64,000 nt of DNA from Amycolatopsis albispora (GCF_003312875.1 NZ_CP015163.1:124001-188000); one strand, 5' to 3'. Positions 13,739-23,035 are shown, numbered from the stretch's first letter. The notes: a model not told the origin generated them from the sequence alone. A program made the numbers and translations.

Positions 13739-16702
13739 TCACATCCGCTCGATCCACACGTTGCGGAACCTCGGGTTCTCGCCGGGATCACCGTGGTCCT
13801 GCAGGCGGATGTGGCCCGCCGACGGGTCCTCCGGCCTGCCCGCCCCGGTGGGACCGTCGATCGCCACGTCGTCGTGCACCAGTTTCCCGTTCCACCACAG
13901 GCTCACCCTGGCGTCGGCCACCTTCTTGCCGCTGCTGTCGTAGCGGGCGGCGCGGAAGATGATGTCGTAGGTCTGCCAGGTGCCCGGCGCGGTCGCGGCG
14001 TTCACGTCCGGTGCCTTCTTCAGGTAGATCGCGCCGGCGTCGTTGGTCTTCGGCGGCTCGATGCCGAACGAGTCCAGCACCTGGATTTCGTAGCGCTCCT
14101 GGATGTACACCCCGCTGTTGCCGCGTGCCTGCCCGGTCTGCCCGGGCGGGTACTGCGGCTGGTACCACTCGGCGTGCATGCGGAAGTCGCCGAACTTCTC
14201 CCTGGTGCGGATGTCGCCGCCGAAGGACTCCATCGAGCCGTTCGCCACCGGCCACTTCGCCGGACCGCCCGCGGTCGCCTCCCAAGCGTCCAAAGAGGAC
14301 CCGTCGAACAGGGTGATGCGCTGGGTCGGGGTCACGGTGAGCTTGTCGAGGTTGACGTGCCCGCTGTCGGTGGGTTCGTAGACGAAGGAGATCTTGTTCG
14401 CGCCGGTGCGCAGCACCACCGACTCCACGTGCGTCGCCCACTGGTTCCAGGCCCCGGTGCTGGCGAGCCAGACCTGCTTTTCCTTGCGCCCGTTGACATA
14501 CAGGCTCATTGACTTGGTCACCGGGTTCGGGCTCGGGTTCAGCCCGTTGGCGTACCGCAGCGCGAGGTCGTGACGGCCGCCCCTGGCCGCGTTGACCGCG
14601 AAGGTGGTGCTGGTGCCCGGTTCCCAGTTGCGGTCGACAAAACCGGCACCCGAGTAACCGCTGTGGTTGGTGTTGAACCCGGTGCCACCGGCCAGCTGCG
14701 CCGATTCCGCCTCGTACTCCGGCGGCGCGGTCGCCCCGTTGGGCAGCGTGTTGAGCGTGTACCAGGCTTCGGTGCTCCACAGCTCCTGGCCGGATTCGGC
14801 GGCGAACGGGCGCGGGGAGTGCACGTGCACCACGCGGCCCGGCTTCAGGCCGTCGATCTTCAGCGTCACCTTCTTGCGGTCCGCCGACAGCGCCGCCGAG
14901 CCGACGCGCAGCGTTTCCTCGTCCACCTTGGGACCGCCGTACTGCGGCGTCGCCACGTACCGCCACTGCGAAACGTTGTACTTCGCGGCCAGATCCTGCG
15001 CGGTTGCTTCGGACAGCGGCTGCGTGTACTCGATCTCGAACCCGCCGTCGATCGCGCGCATGGCGAGCATGTCGAAGGCGTCGGCGTTGCTCAGCGACAG
15101 CTTCTGCAGGCCGTACTTGAGCTTCCCGGCCTGGCCCCAGTTGCCCTCGGACCCGATGCCGCCGGTGTAGATGGCGCCGTCCGGACCGAGGCTGATGCGG
15201 CTCACGCCGGATTCGAGGCCCTGCGTCATGCGGAACACCGCGCCCTGGTAGTCGTCGCCGACCTTCTCCAGGTGGGCGCGCTGCAGCCCGCCGTAGGTGA
15301 CGTCACCGAAGACCATCTGGCCGGCGAACGGCCCGTCCGGCAGCACCAGCGGATTGCTCGGCGAGTTCGAGATTTCCCCGTGCGGCAGCCAAAGCACCGG
15401 CTGCGTGACGGGCTGGTCGTCGAACGGACCGTCGGGATTGGTGTGGTGGTTGAAGAAACGGCCCTGCTTGATGCGCACCAGCTTCGAGGTCGGCAGGTAC
15501 GCGCCCTGGTTGTCGGTGACGAAGATGTCGCCTTCCGGGCCCCAGCCGAGTCCGTTGGGCGTGCGCAGCCCACCGGCCACATAGGACACTTTGCCGGTGG
15601 CCTTGTCGATCTTGAGGGTGGATCCGCGGTTCGCCGCGGGCTGCGGGTCGAGGCTCGCGCCGCCGGGCACCATGGCGATGCCGGTGGAGACGTAGAAGTA
15701 GCCGTTCTGGTAGAGCAGGCCGAAGGCGAACTCGTGGTAGTTGCCGCCGAACGGCCAGGTCGCGATCGTGCGGTACTCGTCGGTGACCTCGTCACCGTTG
15801 GTGTCGACGAGCGCGGTCAGGCCCTTCTTCTCCGACACGTACAGCGTGCCGTCGACGTACTTGATGCCCATCGGCTCCTGGAGGCCCTCGGCGATCTTCT
15901 TGGGCTTGACCTTCGACGGATCGGTCGCGCCGGTGACGCCGTCGAGCAGGTACACCTCACCGCGCACGGATTCCCGCGCGCCGCCCCAGGTGGAGATCGC
16001 CAGCCGGTTGTCCGGCAGCCAGTCCATGCCGGTGACCTGCGGTTCGAAGCCCTCGGGACGCAGGTTCGTCAGCGCGTAGCCGGGGTGCACGGAGGTCAAT
16101 GGAAGGCCGTCGCCCGGTGATTCGGTGACGCCCTCGCACTCCTTGCGGCCGGGGGAGGTGACGCGGGTGACGCCTTCGTCGGTGCTCAGCGCCGAGGTCG
16201 GCACGAGCGTGAACGCGGTCGCGCCCGGCGGCTTCCACTCCAGCTTGAGCCGCTGGTCGAAGTCCGCGTCGAAGTGGTCGATGCGCAGCGCGTGGGCGCC
16301 GGCGGTCAGGTCGATCGAGCCGTCCTTCGGGGTCGCGCCGTGGCGGCCGCCGTGGTCGATGACCTTGGTTTCGCCGAGGAACAGCCGGGCGCCGTCGTCG
16401 CTGGTGAGGCGGAAGTCGTAGCGGCCGGGGGCGCCGACGTTGAGGTAGCCGGTGACCTCGGTGACGAACCGGTCGGCGATGCCGAAGTCCGCGGTGGTGG
16501 TCCAGTCGATGACCGGCATCAGCTTGTCGATGTTGGGCGTCTGGCTGGGCTTGAGCGTGCAGTACTCCTCGAGGGGCACCTGCACGTCGAACACCCGCAT
16601 CGTGACGCCCGGTTCTTGCGGCGGGATGCCGGACTGTGCGGTGGCGGGGGTGGCGACCCCGATGGTCAGGACCAAGGCGAGCAGGGCGACGAACAGCCGC
16701 AT
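13739..16702 (-). CDS. secreted PA14 / beta-propeller / CBM6-like / DUF1080 multidomain protein
   Basis: A 987-residue secreted protein. A Sec signal peptide (residues 1-22, ending ATA-Q) is followed by a PA14-like domain (about 40-165, with YDFRLTSDDGARLFLGETKV), a beta-propeller related to glucose/sorbosone dehydrogenases (about 205-560, with NGLGWGPEGDIFVTDNQG), a CBM6-like module (about 665-800, YEAESAQLAGGTGFN) and a C-terminal DUF1080 domain (about 802-987, ITLFDGSSLDAWEATAGG). DUF1080 is the 3-keto-glycoside hydrolase / GH16-like lectin fold. It probably binds and cleaves an oxidised or complex glycan outside the cell. The ATG follows GGAGGAAC. A good sigma-70 promoter lies upstream. 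Confidence 0.85.
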   Translation of the reverse strand: MRLFVALLALVLTIGVATPATAQSGIPPQEPGVTMRVFDVQVPLEEYCTLKPSQTPNIDKLMPVIDWTTTADFGIADRFVTEVTGYLNVGAPGRYDFRLTSDDGARLFLGETKVIDHGGRHGATPKDGSIDLTAGAHALRIDHFDADFDQRLKLEWKPPGATAFTLVPTSALSTDEGVTRVTSPGRKECEGVTESPGDGLPLTSVHPGYALTNLRPEGFEPQVTGMDWLPDNRLAISTWGGARESVRGEVYLLDGVTGATDPSKVKPKKIAEGLQEPMGIKYVDGTLYVSEKKGLTALVDTNGDEVTDEYRTIATWPFGGNYHEFAFGLLYQNGYFYVSTGIAMVPGGASLDPQPAANRGSTLKIDKATGKVSYVAGGLRTPNGLGWGPEGDIFVTDNQGAYLPTSKLVRIKQGRFFNHHTNPDGPFDDQPVTQPVLWLPHGEISNSPSNPLVLPDGPFAGQMVFGDVTYGGLQRAHLEKVGDDYQGAVFRMTQGLESGVSRISLGPDGAIYTGGIGSEGNWGQAGKLKYGLQKLSLSNADAFDMLAMRAIDGGFEIEYTQPLSEATAQDLAAKYNVSQWRYVATPQYGGPKVDEETLRVGSAALSADRKKVTLKIDGLKPGRVVHVHSPRPFAAESGQELWSTEAWYTLNTLPNGATAPPEYEAESAQLAGGTGFNTNHSGYSGAGFVDRNWEPGTSTTFAVNAARGGRHDLALRYANGLNPSPNPVTKSMSLYVNGRKEKQVWLASTGAWNQWATHVESVVLRTGANKISFVYEPTDSGHVNLDKLTVTPTQRITLFDGSSLDAWEATAGGPAKWPVANGSMESFGGDIRTREKFGDFRMHAEWYQPQYPPGQTGQARGNSGVYIQERYEIQVLDSFGIEPPKTNDAGAIYLKKAPDVNAATAPGTWQTYDIIFRAARYDSSGKKVADARVSLWWNGKLVHDDVAIDGPTGAGRPEDPSAGHIRLQDHGDPGENPRFRNVWIERM

Positions 16703-16762
16703 GGGCGTTCCTCCTCGGTGGGGACACGGTCCGCGCTCCGCTGCGCGACGCCGCGTTGTCCC

Positions 16763-16792
16763 AAGCTAGCCAGGCCTTTTGCGCTAGGTCAA
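16763..16792 (-). promoter_or_regulatory. sigma-70-type promoter of the PA14/DUF1080 gene
   Basis: On the minus strand TTGACC (16792-16787) and TAGCTT (16768-16763) are separated by 18 bp, giving a predicted 5' untranslated leader of about 55 nt. AT-rich sequence with repeated CTTTCG elements (16793-16850) lies just upstream and could bind a regulator. Confidence 0.55.
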
Positions 16793-16955
16793 CGAAAGAG
16801 TGCCGGAAATTTGCGAAAGACGGGGCAAATATTATTGGCAGCCCGCGGTGAGGGCTTGAGCTGCGGTGGGATGGGCCGGGTGGGGGTACGGATACGTCCG
16901 GATGGCTGTGTGAGCCTGCGGCTCAGCGTCCGGGGTGGTGCTCACGATCCTGGCG

Positions 16956-17197
16956 TCAACGGTCCGGCAGATCGCCGGGCACTGCCGACCGCAGCGCGAG
17001 TGCATCGACCAGCGAGGGCAGGCCAGTCGCGAAAACTCTGCTGGACTCCCAAGCGACCTCGATGACGTGTTGACCTCAATTTCCAGTGACGTGGGCACCC
17101 GCTGCTCGACCGCTGTGCGAAGTTCTAGCAATGAGGTGATGTCGGGCGGACCGGGCGGTTGTTTCCGCAAAGCCGATTTGAAATTGAGGATCTGCAC
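16956..17197 (-). pseudogene. frameshifted remnant of an unrecognised small gene
   Basis: A GTG at 17197 with AGGAG upstream opens a protein-like frame (VQILNFKSALRKQPPGP, then LELRTAVEQRVPTSLEIEV) for about 60 codons. A natural-looking continuation (LPSLVDALALRSAVPGDLP) and stop at 16958-16956 lie in another frame, so a frameshift near 17020 is likely. Upstream (17200-17280) a second fragment, LTALYRDAEQRLVM, is also out of frame. I do not recognise the family. The remainder of the 786-bp gap 16703-17488 holds only the promoter of the preceding gene and lower-GC sequence without a supported gene. Confidence 0.35.
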
Positions 17198-17488
17198 GGT
17201 CGCGTTCTCCTGGCCGTCATGACCAGGCGCTGTTCGGCGTCTCGATAGAGCGCGGTCAGGCCCCAGGGATGGCCATTTACCCCATCGGCCCGCAATTCAG
17301 GCGATCTTGGGCAACCGCGACCGGTACCGGGAAAGCTGTCAGGTGTCGAGTGGCCGTCGCCCCCGGAAATTGCGCAGAGGTCTCGGGTCGCCGTCGAATT
17401 TGCGACGTCCGCGCGATGGTCTCGTCGGCAGCGCGCGGGGAGGTGTCGTGGCGCGGGAAGTGTCGGTGGGGGTGTTTAGCATCGCCGC

Positions 17489-18028
17489 ATGACGACTCGG
17501 GGTCAGTTGCGCAAGACGGCGTTGGCCTTCCAGGAGGTGGAGGAGGTCACCGCGGGTGGAACGCTGCGCTACACCGTCCGCGGCAAGGAGTTCGTGTCGC
17601 TCACCCAGGACGGCGTGGTGCGGTTGCGGCTGCCCGAGGCGGCCGCGGCCGAGGCGGTGGCCGCCTACCCGTCGGCCGGGTGGTTGCGGCACGCCGGGCG
17701 GCCGATCGGGGTTCAGGCGCCGCTGGCCGACGTCGGCGGCCAGCACCTGTGGGCGCTGGTGATGGCCGCCTGGCGGCACCGGGCGCCCCGGCAGCTGGCG
17801 GCGAAGCTGGCCGCCACCATCGAATCGCCCGCCCAGCCGGGCAGCGACCTGCCCGCCGCCATCGGCAAGCCCGCCACCCGCGCCCTGCACAACGCCGGGC
17901 TCGGCACGCTCGACCAGGTCGCCACCCGGACCGAGGCCGAGCTGCTCGCGCTGCACGGTGTCGGGCCGAGGGCCGTGCGCGTCCTCGCCGAAACCCTCGC
18001 GGAAAGGGGGCTGGGCCTCAGGAAGTGA
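17489..18028 (+). CDS. MmcQ/YjbR-like protein with C-terminal helix-hairpin-helix
   Basis: A 179-residue protein. Residues 1-105 have the fold signature of MmcQ/YjbR or DUF1801-like small proteins (FVSLTQDGVVRLRLPEAAA, then WLRHAGRPIGVQAPLADVG). Residues 125-175 form a helix-hairpin-helix domain (ALHNAGLGTLDQVATRTEAE, LLALHGVGPRAV) like that of the RNA polymerase alpha C-terminal domain, which binds DNA non-specifically. This fusion suggests a DNA-associated role. The ATG is preceded at 7 bp by TAGCAT, so the transcript is probably leaderless. The 3' end overlaps the convergent MFS gene by 11 bp. Confidence 0.65.
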   Translation: MTTRGQLRKTALAFQEVEEVTAGGTLRYTVRGKEFVSLTQDGVVRLRLPEAAAAEAVAAYPSAGWLRHAGRPIGVQAPLADVGGQHLWALVMAAWRHRAPRQLAAKLAATIESPAQPGSDLPAAIGKPATRALHNAGLGTLDQVATRTEAELLALHGVGPRAVRVLAETLAERGLGLRK

Positions 18029-19310
18029 CTTCGTCGGTGTGCTGCGGCGCCGCCAGCACACAAACCGCGCTGAGCGCGCACATCCCGACCAGCAGCCCGA
18101 TGACCGGCCAGATGCTGCCGGTCGCCTGGAACAGCAGGGTCGACACCAGCGGGGAGAGCCCGCCGAAGATCGCGCCCGCCAGCTGGTAGGACAGCGAGAT
18201 GCTGGTGTAGCGCGCCTGCGGGCGGAACATCTGCGACAGCACGGCGGCGATCGGCGCGTAGGTGGCGGTCATCGCCAGCCGCATCGCGACGAAGGCGACG
18301 ATGATGAGCAGCGAGTCCTTCGTGGCGAACACCAGGAACTGCGGCGCGGCCAGCACCGCGACCCCGGCGAGCCCGAGCACGACCACCCGCACCCGGCCGA
18401 AGCGGTCGCCGAGCCAGGCCGTGCCGAAGGTGAGCACCAGCTCGACGAAGGCGGCGATGCTGAGCGCGTTGAGCACGAGCGATTCGGAGACCCCGACGGA
18501 GGGATCGGTGGCGTAGGCGGTGGCGAACGTGGTGACCAGGTAGTACCCGCCGAGCGCGACCGGCAGCACGCAGATGCCGAGCAGGATCGGCTTCCAGTTG
18601 GTGCGCAGAGCGTACCGGATCGGCACGCCGACGGGCTGGTCACCGGCGACCTCCTCGAACACCGGCGATTCCTCCACAGTGGACCGCACGATCAGGCCGA
18701 CCACGATGAGCAGCGCCGAGGCGAAGAACGGGATCCGCCAGCCCCAGCCGTTGAGGAACTCCGTGCCGCCCAGGCTGAGCAGGCTGAACAAACCGGTGGC
18801 CAGCAGCGCGCCCGCCGGGTTCCCGGCCTGCGCGAAGCTGCCGTAGAAGGTCTTCTTCTCCGGCGGCGCGTGCTCGACGGCCATCAGCACCGCCCCGCCC
18901 CATTCGCCGCCCACCGCGAGCCCCTGGACGAACCGCAGCAGCACCAGCAACACCGGCGCCCACGCGCCGATCTGGTCGTACCCCGGCAGGCAGCCCACCA
19001 GGAAAGTGGCCGCGCCCATCATGGTCAGCGTCACCACCAGCGCGGCCTTGCGGCCCACCCGGTCGCCGACGTGGCCGAACACGATGCCGCCGAGCGGACG
19101 GGCGAAGAAGCCGACCGCGTAGGTGGCGAACGCGGCGGCCACCCCGGTCAGCCGGTCGCCGGTCTCGGGAAAGAACACCGTGCCGAAGACCAGGCTCGCG
19201 GCCGTGGCGTAGATGTAGAAGTCGTACCACTCGATGGTGGTGCCGACGAAGGCGGCGAGCCCGGCCTTGCGGGCGCGCCGCAGCGACGGGGCGCGGAGAT
19301 CGTGCGTCAT
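18018..19310 (-). CDS. MFS transporter, metabolite:H+ symporter (MHS) family
   Basis: A 430-residue, 12-helix transporter of the MHS family (ShiA/ProP relatives). The hallmarks are TTIEWYDFYIYATAASLVFG near residues 24-43, RPLGGIVFGHVGDRVGRK near 71-88 and the FVQGLAVGGEWGGAV segment. Members import small organic acids, shikimate or betaines with protons. Its ATG overlaps the stop codon of the amidohydrolase gene (ATGA), so the two are co-translated, and the transporter probably imports the amidohydrolase substrate. Confidence 0.88.
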   Translation of the reverse strand: MTHDLRAPSLRRARKAGLAAFVGTTIEWYDFYIYATAASLVFGTVFFPETGDRLTGVAAAFATYAVGFFARPLGGIVFGHVGDRVGRKAALVVTLTMMGAATFLVGCLPGYDQIGAWAPVLLVLLRFVQGLAVGGEWGGAVLMAVEHAPPEKKTFYGSFAQAGNPAGALLATGLFSLLSLGGTEFLNGWGWRIPFFASALLIVVGLIVRSTVEESPVFEEVAGDQPVGVPIRYALRTNWKPILLGICVLPVALGGYYLVTTFATAYATDPSVGVSESLVLNALSIAAFVELVLTFGTAWLGDRFGRVRVVVLGLAGVAVLAAPQFLVFATKDSLLIIVAFVAMRLAMTATYAPIAAVLSQMFRPQARYTSISLSYQLAGAIFGGLSPLVSTLLFQATGSIWPVIGLLVGMCALSAVCVLAAPQHTDEVTS

Positions 19311-20992
19311 CGGACGTGCTCCTGGGTGGTGTGGTGGACCTCGCCGCCGACCCAGGTCCGCAGCACGGGGATGTCCGCGATGCGACCGGGTTCGGTGGTG
19401 AGCGGGTTCGCGGCGAGCAACACGAAGTCGGCGCGCTTGCCGGGGGTGATGGAGCCGAGTTCGCGTTCACGGCCGAGCACACGGGCACCGGCGATGGTGT
19501 GCGCGGCGACCGCCGAGCGAACGTCGATCAGCAGGTGGTCGCCGCCGAGGCGGTGACCACGCTGGGTCACCCTGGTCACCGCGGTCTGGATGGCTTCGAG
19601 CGGATTCGGTTCGGCGACCGGGGCGTCCGAACTCAGCGTGACCGGCACGCCCGCCGCCTGGAACTCGCCGAGCGGGTTGAAGCGCTCGCCCGGGGTGCCG
19701 ATCGCGTCGGTCACGCCCTCGCCCCAGTTGTAGTAGTGCTGCGGCTGGTTGACCGGGTGCACACCGAGCGCGGCCATCCTGGTGATCTGCTCCGGCGTCG
19801 GCAGGCCGCAGTGCTCGATGCGGTGACGGGCGTCGGCGCGCGGGTTTTCCCGTTGTGCGGCCTCGATGGCGTCGAGCACCATGCCGATCGCGTCGGGGGA
19901 CTGGGCGTGGGTCGCGGTCTGCAGCCCGGCGGCGTGCGCCTTGCCGATGAGCGCGCGGTAGTCGGCCGGGTCGTGGTAGAGCTGCCCGGTGCGGCACGGG
20001 TCGCCGACGTAACCGTCCGGGAAGTAGGCCGTCCAGCCGCCGAGCGTGCCGTCGGCGTAGAACTTGATCCCGGCGAAGGACAGGTGCGCGTTCCCGAAAG
20101 CGCCGTGCAGCCCCATTTCCAGCGCCTGGTCGAGCAGGTGCGACAGCAGGTACAGGTGCACGCGCGTGGTCAGCTGCCCGGCTTCAGCCAGCCGCAGGTA
20201 CATGTCGAACTCGCGGCGCGTCACCTGCGCGTCGCCGATCGCGGTCACCCCGGCGGCGAGGAACTTCTCCTGCGCCACGGCCAGCTGCCGCAGGTGCTCC
20301 TCGGGCTCGTCGGCGAGGTGGAAGTTCGGGCCGTGGTGCCCGACCTTGACGCCGGATACGCCGGTGAGGATGTTGCACGCCGCGTCCGACAGTTCGCCGG
20401 TGAGTTCGCCGTGCTCGTCGCGGAAGAACACCCCGCCGTCGGGGTCCGGGGTGTCGCGGGTGACGCCGTTGCGCGCGAGCGTGTAGCTGTTGACCACCCC
20501 GCCGTGCCCGCTGGCGTTCATCAGGTAGACCTCGCGGTCGGTCGCGACGGCGTCGAGTTCTTCCTTGCGGGGATGGCGTTTCTCGGCGAGGTTGCGGTGT
20601 TCGTAGCCGTAGCCGCGCACCGGCCTGCCGTCCGGCGTGCGTTCCGCGGCCGCGCGCAGCAGCGCGACGATCTCGGGAATGCTCGACGCCCGGCCGGGGC
20701 CGCAGTCCACCCAGGTCATCATCTGGCCGTACATCAGCGGGTGCGCGTGCGGGTCGACGAACCCGGGCAGCAGCGTGCCGGGCAGGCGCCGCTCCTCCGG
20801 GGCGGGGTGGCCGAGCGCGGCCGCGGCGTCGCGGCAGCCGGCCGGCGAACCGACCGCGGCGATCTCCGTGCCGAACACCAGCACCGCCGTGGCGCCCCCG
20901 GTTGTGTCGTCCACGGTGACCAGCTCGTCGGGGAGCAGGATCGTCGCGGTCGCGTCGAGGGCGGAACGTTCGAGGTGGTGCAGCATGCGCAT
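19307..20992 (-). CDS. amidohydrolase family protein (YtcJ-like)
   Basis: A 561-residue amidohydrolase of the YtcJ/exoenzyme-regulatory AepA type. It has the N-terminal beta-sandwich, the metal motif FVDPHAHPLMYG (HxH near residue 80), a conserved Glu/Lys-region histidines (THAQSPDA and RIEHCGLP) and the late Asp in TLSSDAPVAEPNP. It should hydrolyse an amide or related bond in a small cytoplasmic substrate with divalent metal. The ATG at 20992 has GGGAG 8 bp upstream; a second ATG two codons later is possible. It forms an operon with the MHS transporter and faces an Lrp-type regulator. Confidence 0.85.
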   Translation of the reverse strand: MRMLHHLERSALDATATILLPDELVTVDDTTGGATAVLVFGTEIAAVGSPAGCRDAAAALGHPAPEERRLPGTLLPGFVDPHAHPLMYGQMMTWVDCGPGRASSIPEIVALLRAAAERTPDGRPVRGYGYEHRNLAEKRHPRKEELDAVATDREVYLMNASGHGGVVNSYTLARNGVTRDTPDPDGGVFFRDEHGELTGELSDAACNILTGVSGVKVGHHGPNFHLADEPEEHLRQLAVAQEKFLAAGVTAIGDAQVTRREFDMYLRLAEAGQLTTRVHLYLLSHLLDQALEMGLHGAFGNAHLSFAGIKFYADGTLGGWTAYFPDGYVGDPCRTGQLYHDPADYRALIGKAHAAGLQTATHAQSPDAIGMVLDAIEAAQRENPRADARHRIEHCGLPTPEQITRMAALGVHPVNQPQHYYNWGEGVTDAIGTPGERFNPLGEFQAAGVPVTLSSDAPVAEPNPLEAIQTAVTRVTQRGHRLGGDHLLIDVRSAVAAHTIAGARVLGRERELGSITPGKRADFVLLAANPLTTEPGRIADIPVLRTWVGGEVHHTTQEHVR

Positions 20993-21097
20993 CGCGCGGA
21001 CTCCCGGGGGTTTCGGCTGGTGACGGCGTGGCGGTGAAGGTAACCACGGGCAGGGCGCGGAGCAACCAGATCACGCGCCAGGAAGTCGTACATGCAG

Positions 21098-21118
21098 TTG
21101 ATCTGCCGGGTTGATCAA
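21098..21118. promoter_or_regulatory. candidate Lrp/AsnC binding site
   Basis: TTGATC (21098-21103) recurs after 7 bp as TTGATCAA (21111-21118), and AATCAAG follows at 21131-21137. These AT-rich elements stand out in the GC-rich 209-bp gap between the amidohydrolase operon and the Lrp gene, where the regulator would be expected to bind. Confidence 0.35.
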
Positions 21119-21201
21119 GCAAATGAGTGCAATCAAGCGGCACAAGCGGCGCCACGAACGTGATATGACTTCCCGGGGTTGCGGAAAAATCTGGAGGGAA
21201 A

Positions 21202-22107
21202 ATGGACTTCGACGACGCGCTGGTCGCCGCGCTGCGGGCCGACGGGCGGATGAGCGTGGCCGACCTCGCCCAGCGCGTCGGTGCTTCACGATCCGCCGTC
21301 TCCGCCCGGCTCGCGCAGCTGAAGGCCGACGGCTCGCTCACCGTGATCGCCGCGGTCCACCCCGAATTCCTCGGCCTGACCGCCTACGCGCACCTGGCGA
21401 TCCGCACCTCGGGCCGGTCGCGGGCCACCGCGGCGGCGATCGCGGCCCTGCCCGCGGCGGCCTTCGTCTCGGCGGTGAGCGGCGAGTACCAGGTGGTCGC
21501 CGAGCTGCGGCTGCCGGACCCCGCGGAGCTGTACCGCACGGTGGCCGACATCCGCGGCCTGCCGGACGTCGAGCTGGTCAACACGCTGGTCTACGTCGAC
21601 GTGCTCAAGGGCCTGTTCATGCCCGGCCGCCCGCTGCCACCGGGGCTGCGGGTCGACGACCGCGACCTCGCCATCATGCGGCGGCTCCAGGCCGACGGCC
21701 GGGAGAGCTTCGCGCGGACCGCCCAGCACGTCGGCCTGTCGCCGTCGGCCACCCGCACGCGGGTCGGCTACCTGGTGGAGCACGAGGTCATCCGCATCGC
21801 GCCGGTGCTCAGCCGCGCGCGCCCGGACGCCGGGCTGGTGTGCGGGATCGGGCTCAACGTGCGCGGTGCCGGGGACGGCGTGACCGCGGCGCTCGCGGCC
21901 AGGGACGACGTCGAATTCCTCGCGCGCACCATCGGCCGGTACGACGTGGTCGCCACCGTCGCGGCCCGCGCCGCCCGCGAACTCGACGAGACCCTGGAAC
22001 AGATCGGCGACCGGGAGGACGTGGTGAGCGCGGACGCCTGGGTGCACCTGCGCATCGCGAAGGAGCGCTACGAATGGCCCCTGCCGAGCGTGGACCAGCT
22101 CAGGTGA
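21202..22107 (+). CDS. Lrp/AsnC-family regulator with duplicated domains
   Basis: A 301-residue regulator, about twice the usual length. It has two helix-turn-helix modules (residues 1-50, MSVADLAQRVGASRSAVSAR; and about 152-200, ESFARTAQHVGLSPSATRTR) and two ligand-binding RAM-like regions after them. Such double AsnC proteins occur in actinobacteria and control nearby amino-acid or amide catabolism genes. The ATG is preceded by GGAGGG. It is divergent from the amidohydrolase-MHS operon, its most likely target. The 3' end overlaps the convergent GlxA-type gene by 8 bp. Confidence 0.88.
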   Translation: MDFDDALVAALRADGRMSVADLAQRVGASRSAVSARLAQLKADGSLTVIAAVHPEFLGLTAYAHLAIRTSGRSRATAAAIAALPAAAFVSAVSGEYQVVAELRLPDPAELYRTVADIRGLPDVELVNTLVYVDVLKGLFMPGRPLPPGLRVDDRDLAIMRRLQADGRESFARTAQHVGLSPSATRTRVGYLVEHEVIRIAPVLSRARPDAGLVCGIGLNVRGAGDGVTAALAARDDVEFLARTIGRYDVVATVAARAARELDETLEQIGDREDVVSADAWVHLRIAKERYEWPLPSVDQLR

Positions 22108-23035
22108 GGCGGAACGCGCGCCGGTAGGCACCCGGCGTGGTGCCGACCAGTGCGTGGAAACGGCGCCGCAGGTTGACCGCCGACGTGAGGCCCACTCTGG
22201 CCGCGATGGTCTCCACCGGCAGGTTCGTCTCCTCGAGCAGGGTGCGGGCCTCGGCCACGCGGCGGGACAGCAGCCACGCGCCCGGGCTGGTGCCGAGCTG
22301 CTCGGCGAAGCGCCGGGCCAGCGTCCGCGGGGAGACGTTGAGCTGCGCGGCCAGCTCGGCCACCGACAGCGGTTCGCCGAGGCGGGCGGCGGCCCAGTCG
22401 AGCAGTCCGTCCAAAGTGTCCTCCGGCGGGGCGGGCGGGGCGTACTGCACCTGACCGCCGTCGCGGTGCGGCGGCATCACCATGTGCCTGGCCACGAGCG
22501 CGGCGTGCGCGGCCCCGTGGTCCCGCCGGACCAGGTGCAGGCACAGGTCGATGCCCGCGCCCGCGCCGGCGCTGGTGGCGACGTCGCCGTGGTCCACGTA
22601 CAGCCGGTCCGGTTCCACGCGCACACGCGGGAATTCGCGCCGCAACTGCTCGGCGCGTGCCCAGTGTGTGGTGGCCGAGCGGCCGTCGAGCAGGCCGGTT
22701 CGGGCCAGCGCGAACACCCCCGAGCAGATGGTGACCAGCCGCGCGCCACGGGCGTGCGCCCGCAGCAGCGCGCGGCGCAGGCGGTCCGGCAGCGGGGCCT
22801 CCACCGGCGCCCAGCCCGGGATGATCACCGTGTCCGCCGACGCCAGCGCGGACAGTCCCCGCGACACCGACATCGCGTACCCGGCGGTGGTCGGCACCGG
22901 ACCGGGCGTTTCCGCGCACACCTCGAACTCGTAGTACCGCGGCACCCCGGCGCGGTCCGTGCCGAAGACCTCGGCGGCGCAGCCGAGCTCGAAGGTCGAC
23001 TGCACCGGCCGGACCACGGCCACCACACGATGCAT
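22100..23035 (-). CDS. GlxA-family regulator: DJ-1/PfpI domain + AraC domain
   Basis: A 311-residue regulator with a DJ-1/PfpI-like domain (residues about 1-170, with the pseudo-active-site cysteine in VTICSGVFALARTGLL) and an AraC double helix-turn-helix at the C-terminus (LSVAELAAQLNVSPRTLARR, then VETIAARVGLTSAVNLRRRF). The N-terminal domain probably binds a metabolite rather than acting as an enzyme. The start at 23035 is preferred because TACTTT lies 6 bp upstream (leaderless); an ATG six codons earlier is possible. It is divergent from a cupin gene it may control. Confidence 0.85.
   Translation of the reverse strand: MHRVVAVVRPVQSTFELGCAAEVFGTDRAGVPRYYEFEVCAETPGPVPTTAGYAMSVSRGLSALASADTVIIPGWAPVEAPLPDRLRRALLRAHARGARLVTICSGVFALARTGLLDGRSATTHWARAEQLRREFPRVRVEPDRLYVDHGDVATSAGAGAGIDLCLHLVRRDHGAAHAALVARHMVMPPHRDGGQVQYAPPAPPEDTLDGLLDWAAARLGEPLSVAELAAQLNVSPRTLARRFAEQLGTSPGAWLLSRRVAEARTLLEETNLPVETIAARVGLTSAVNLRRRFHALVGTTPGAYRRAFRLT

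Noticed and set aside
19316..21037. A 573-codon plus-strand frame opposite the amidohydrolase gene
   Set aside because: It mirrors the amidohydrolase, which has metal motifs and full family length; the plus-strand translation has none.
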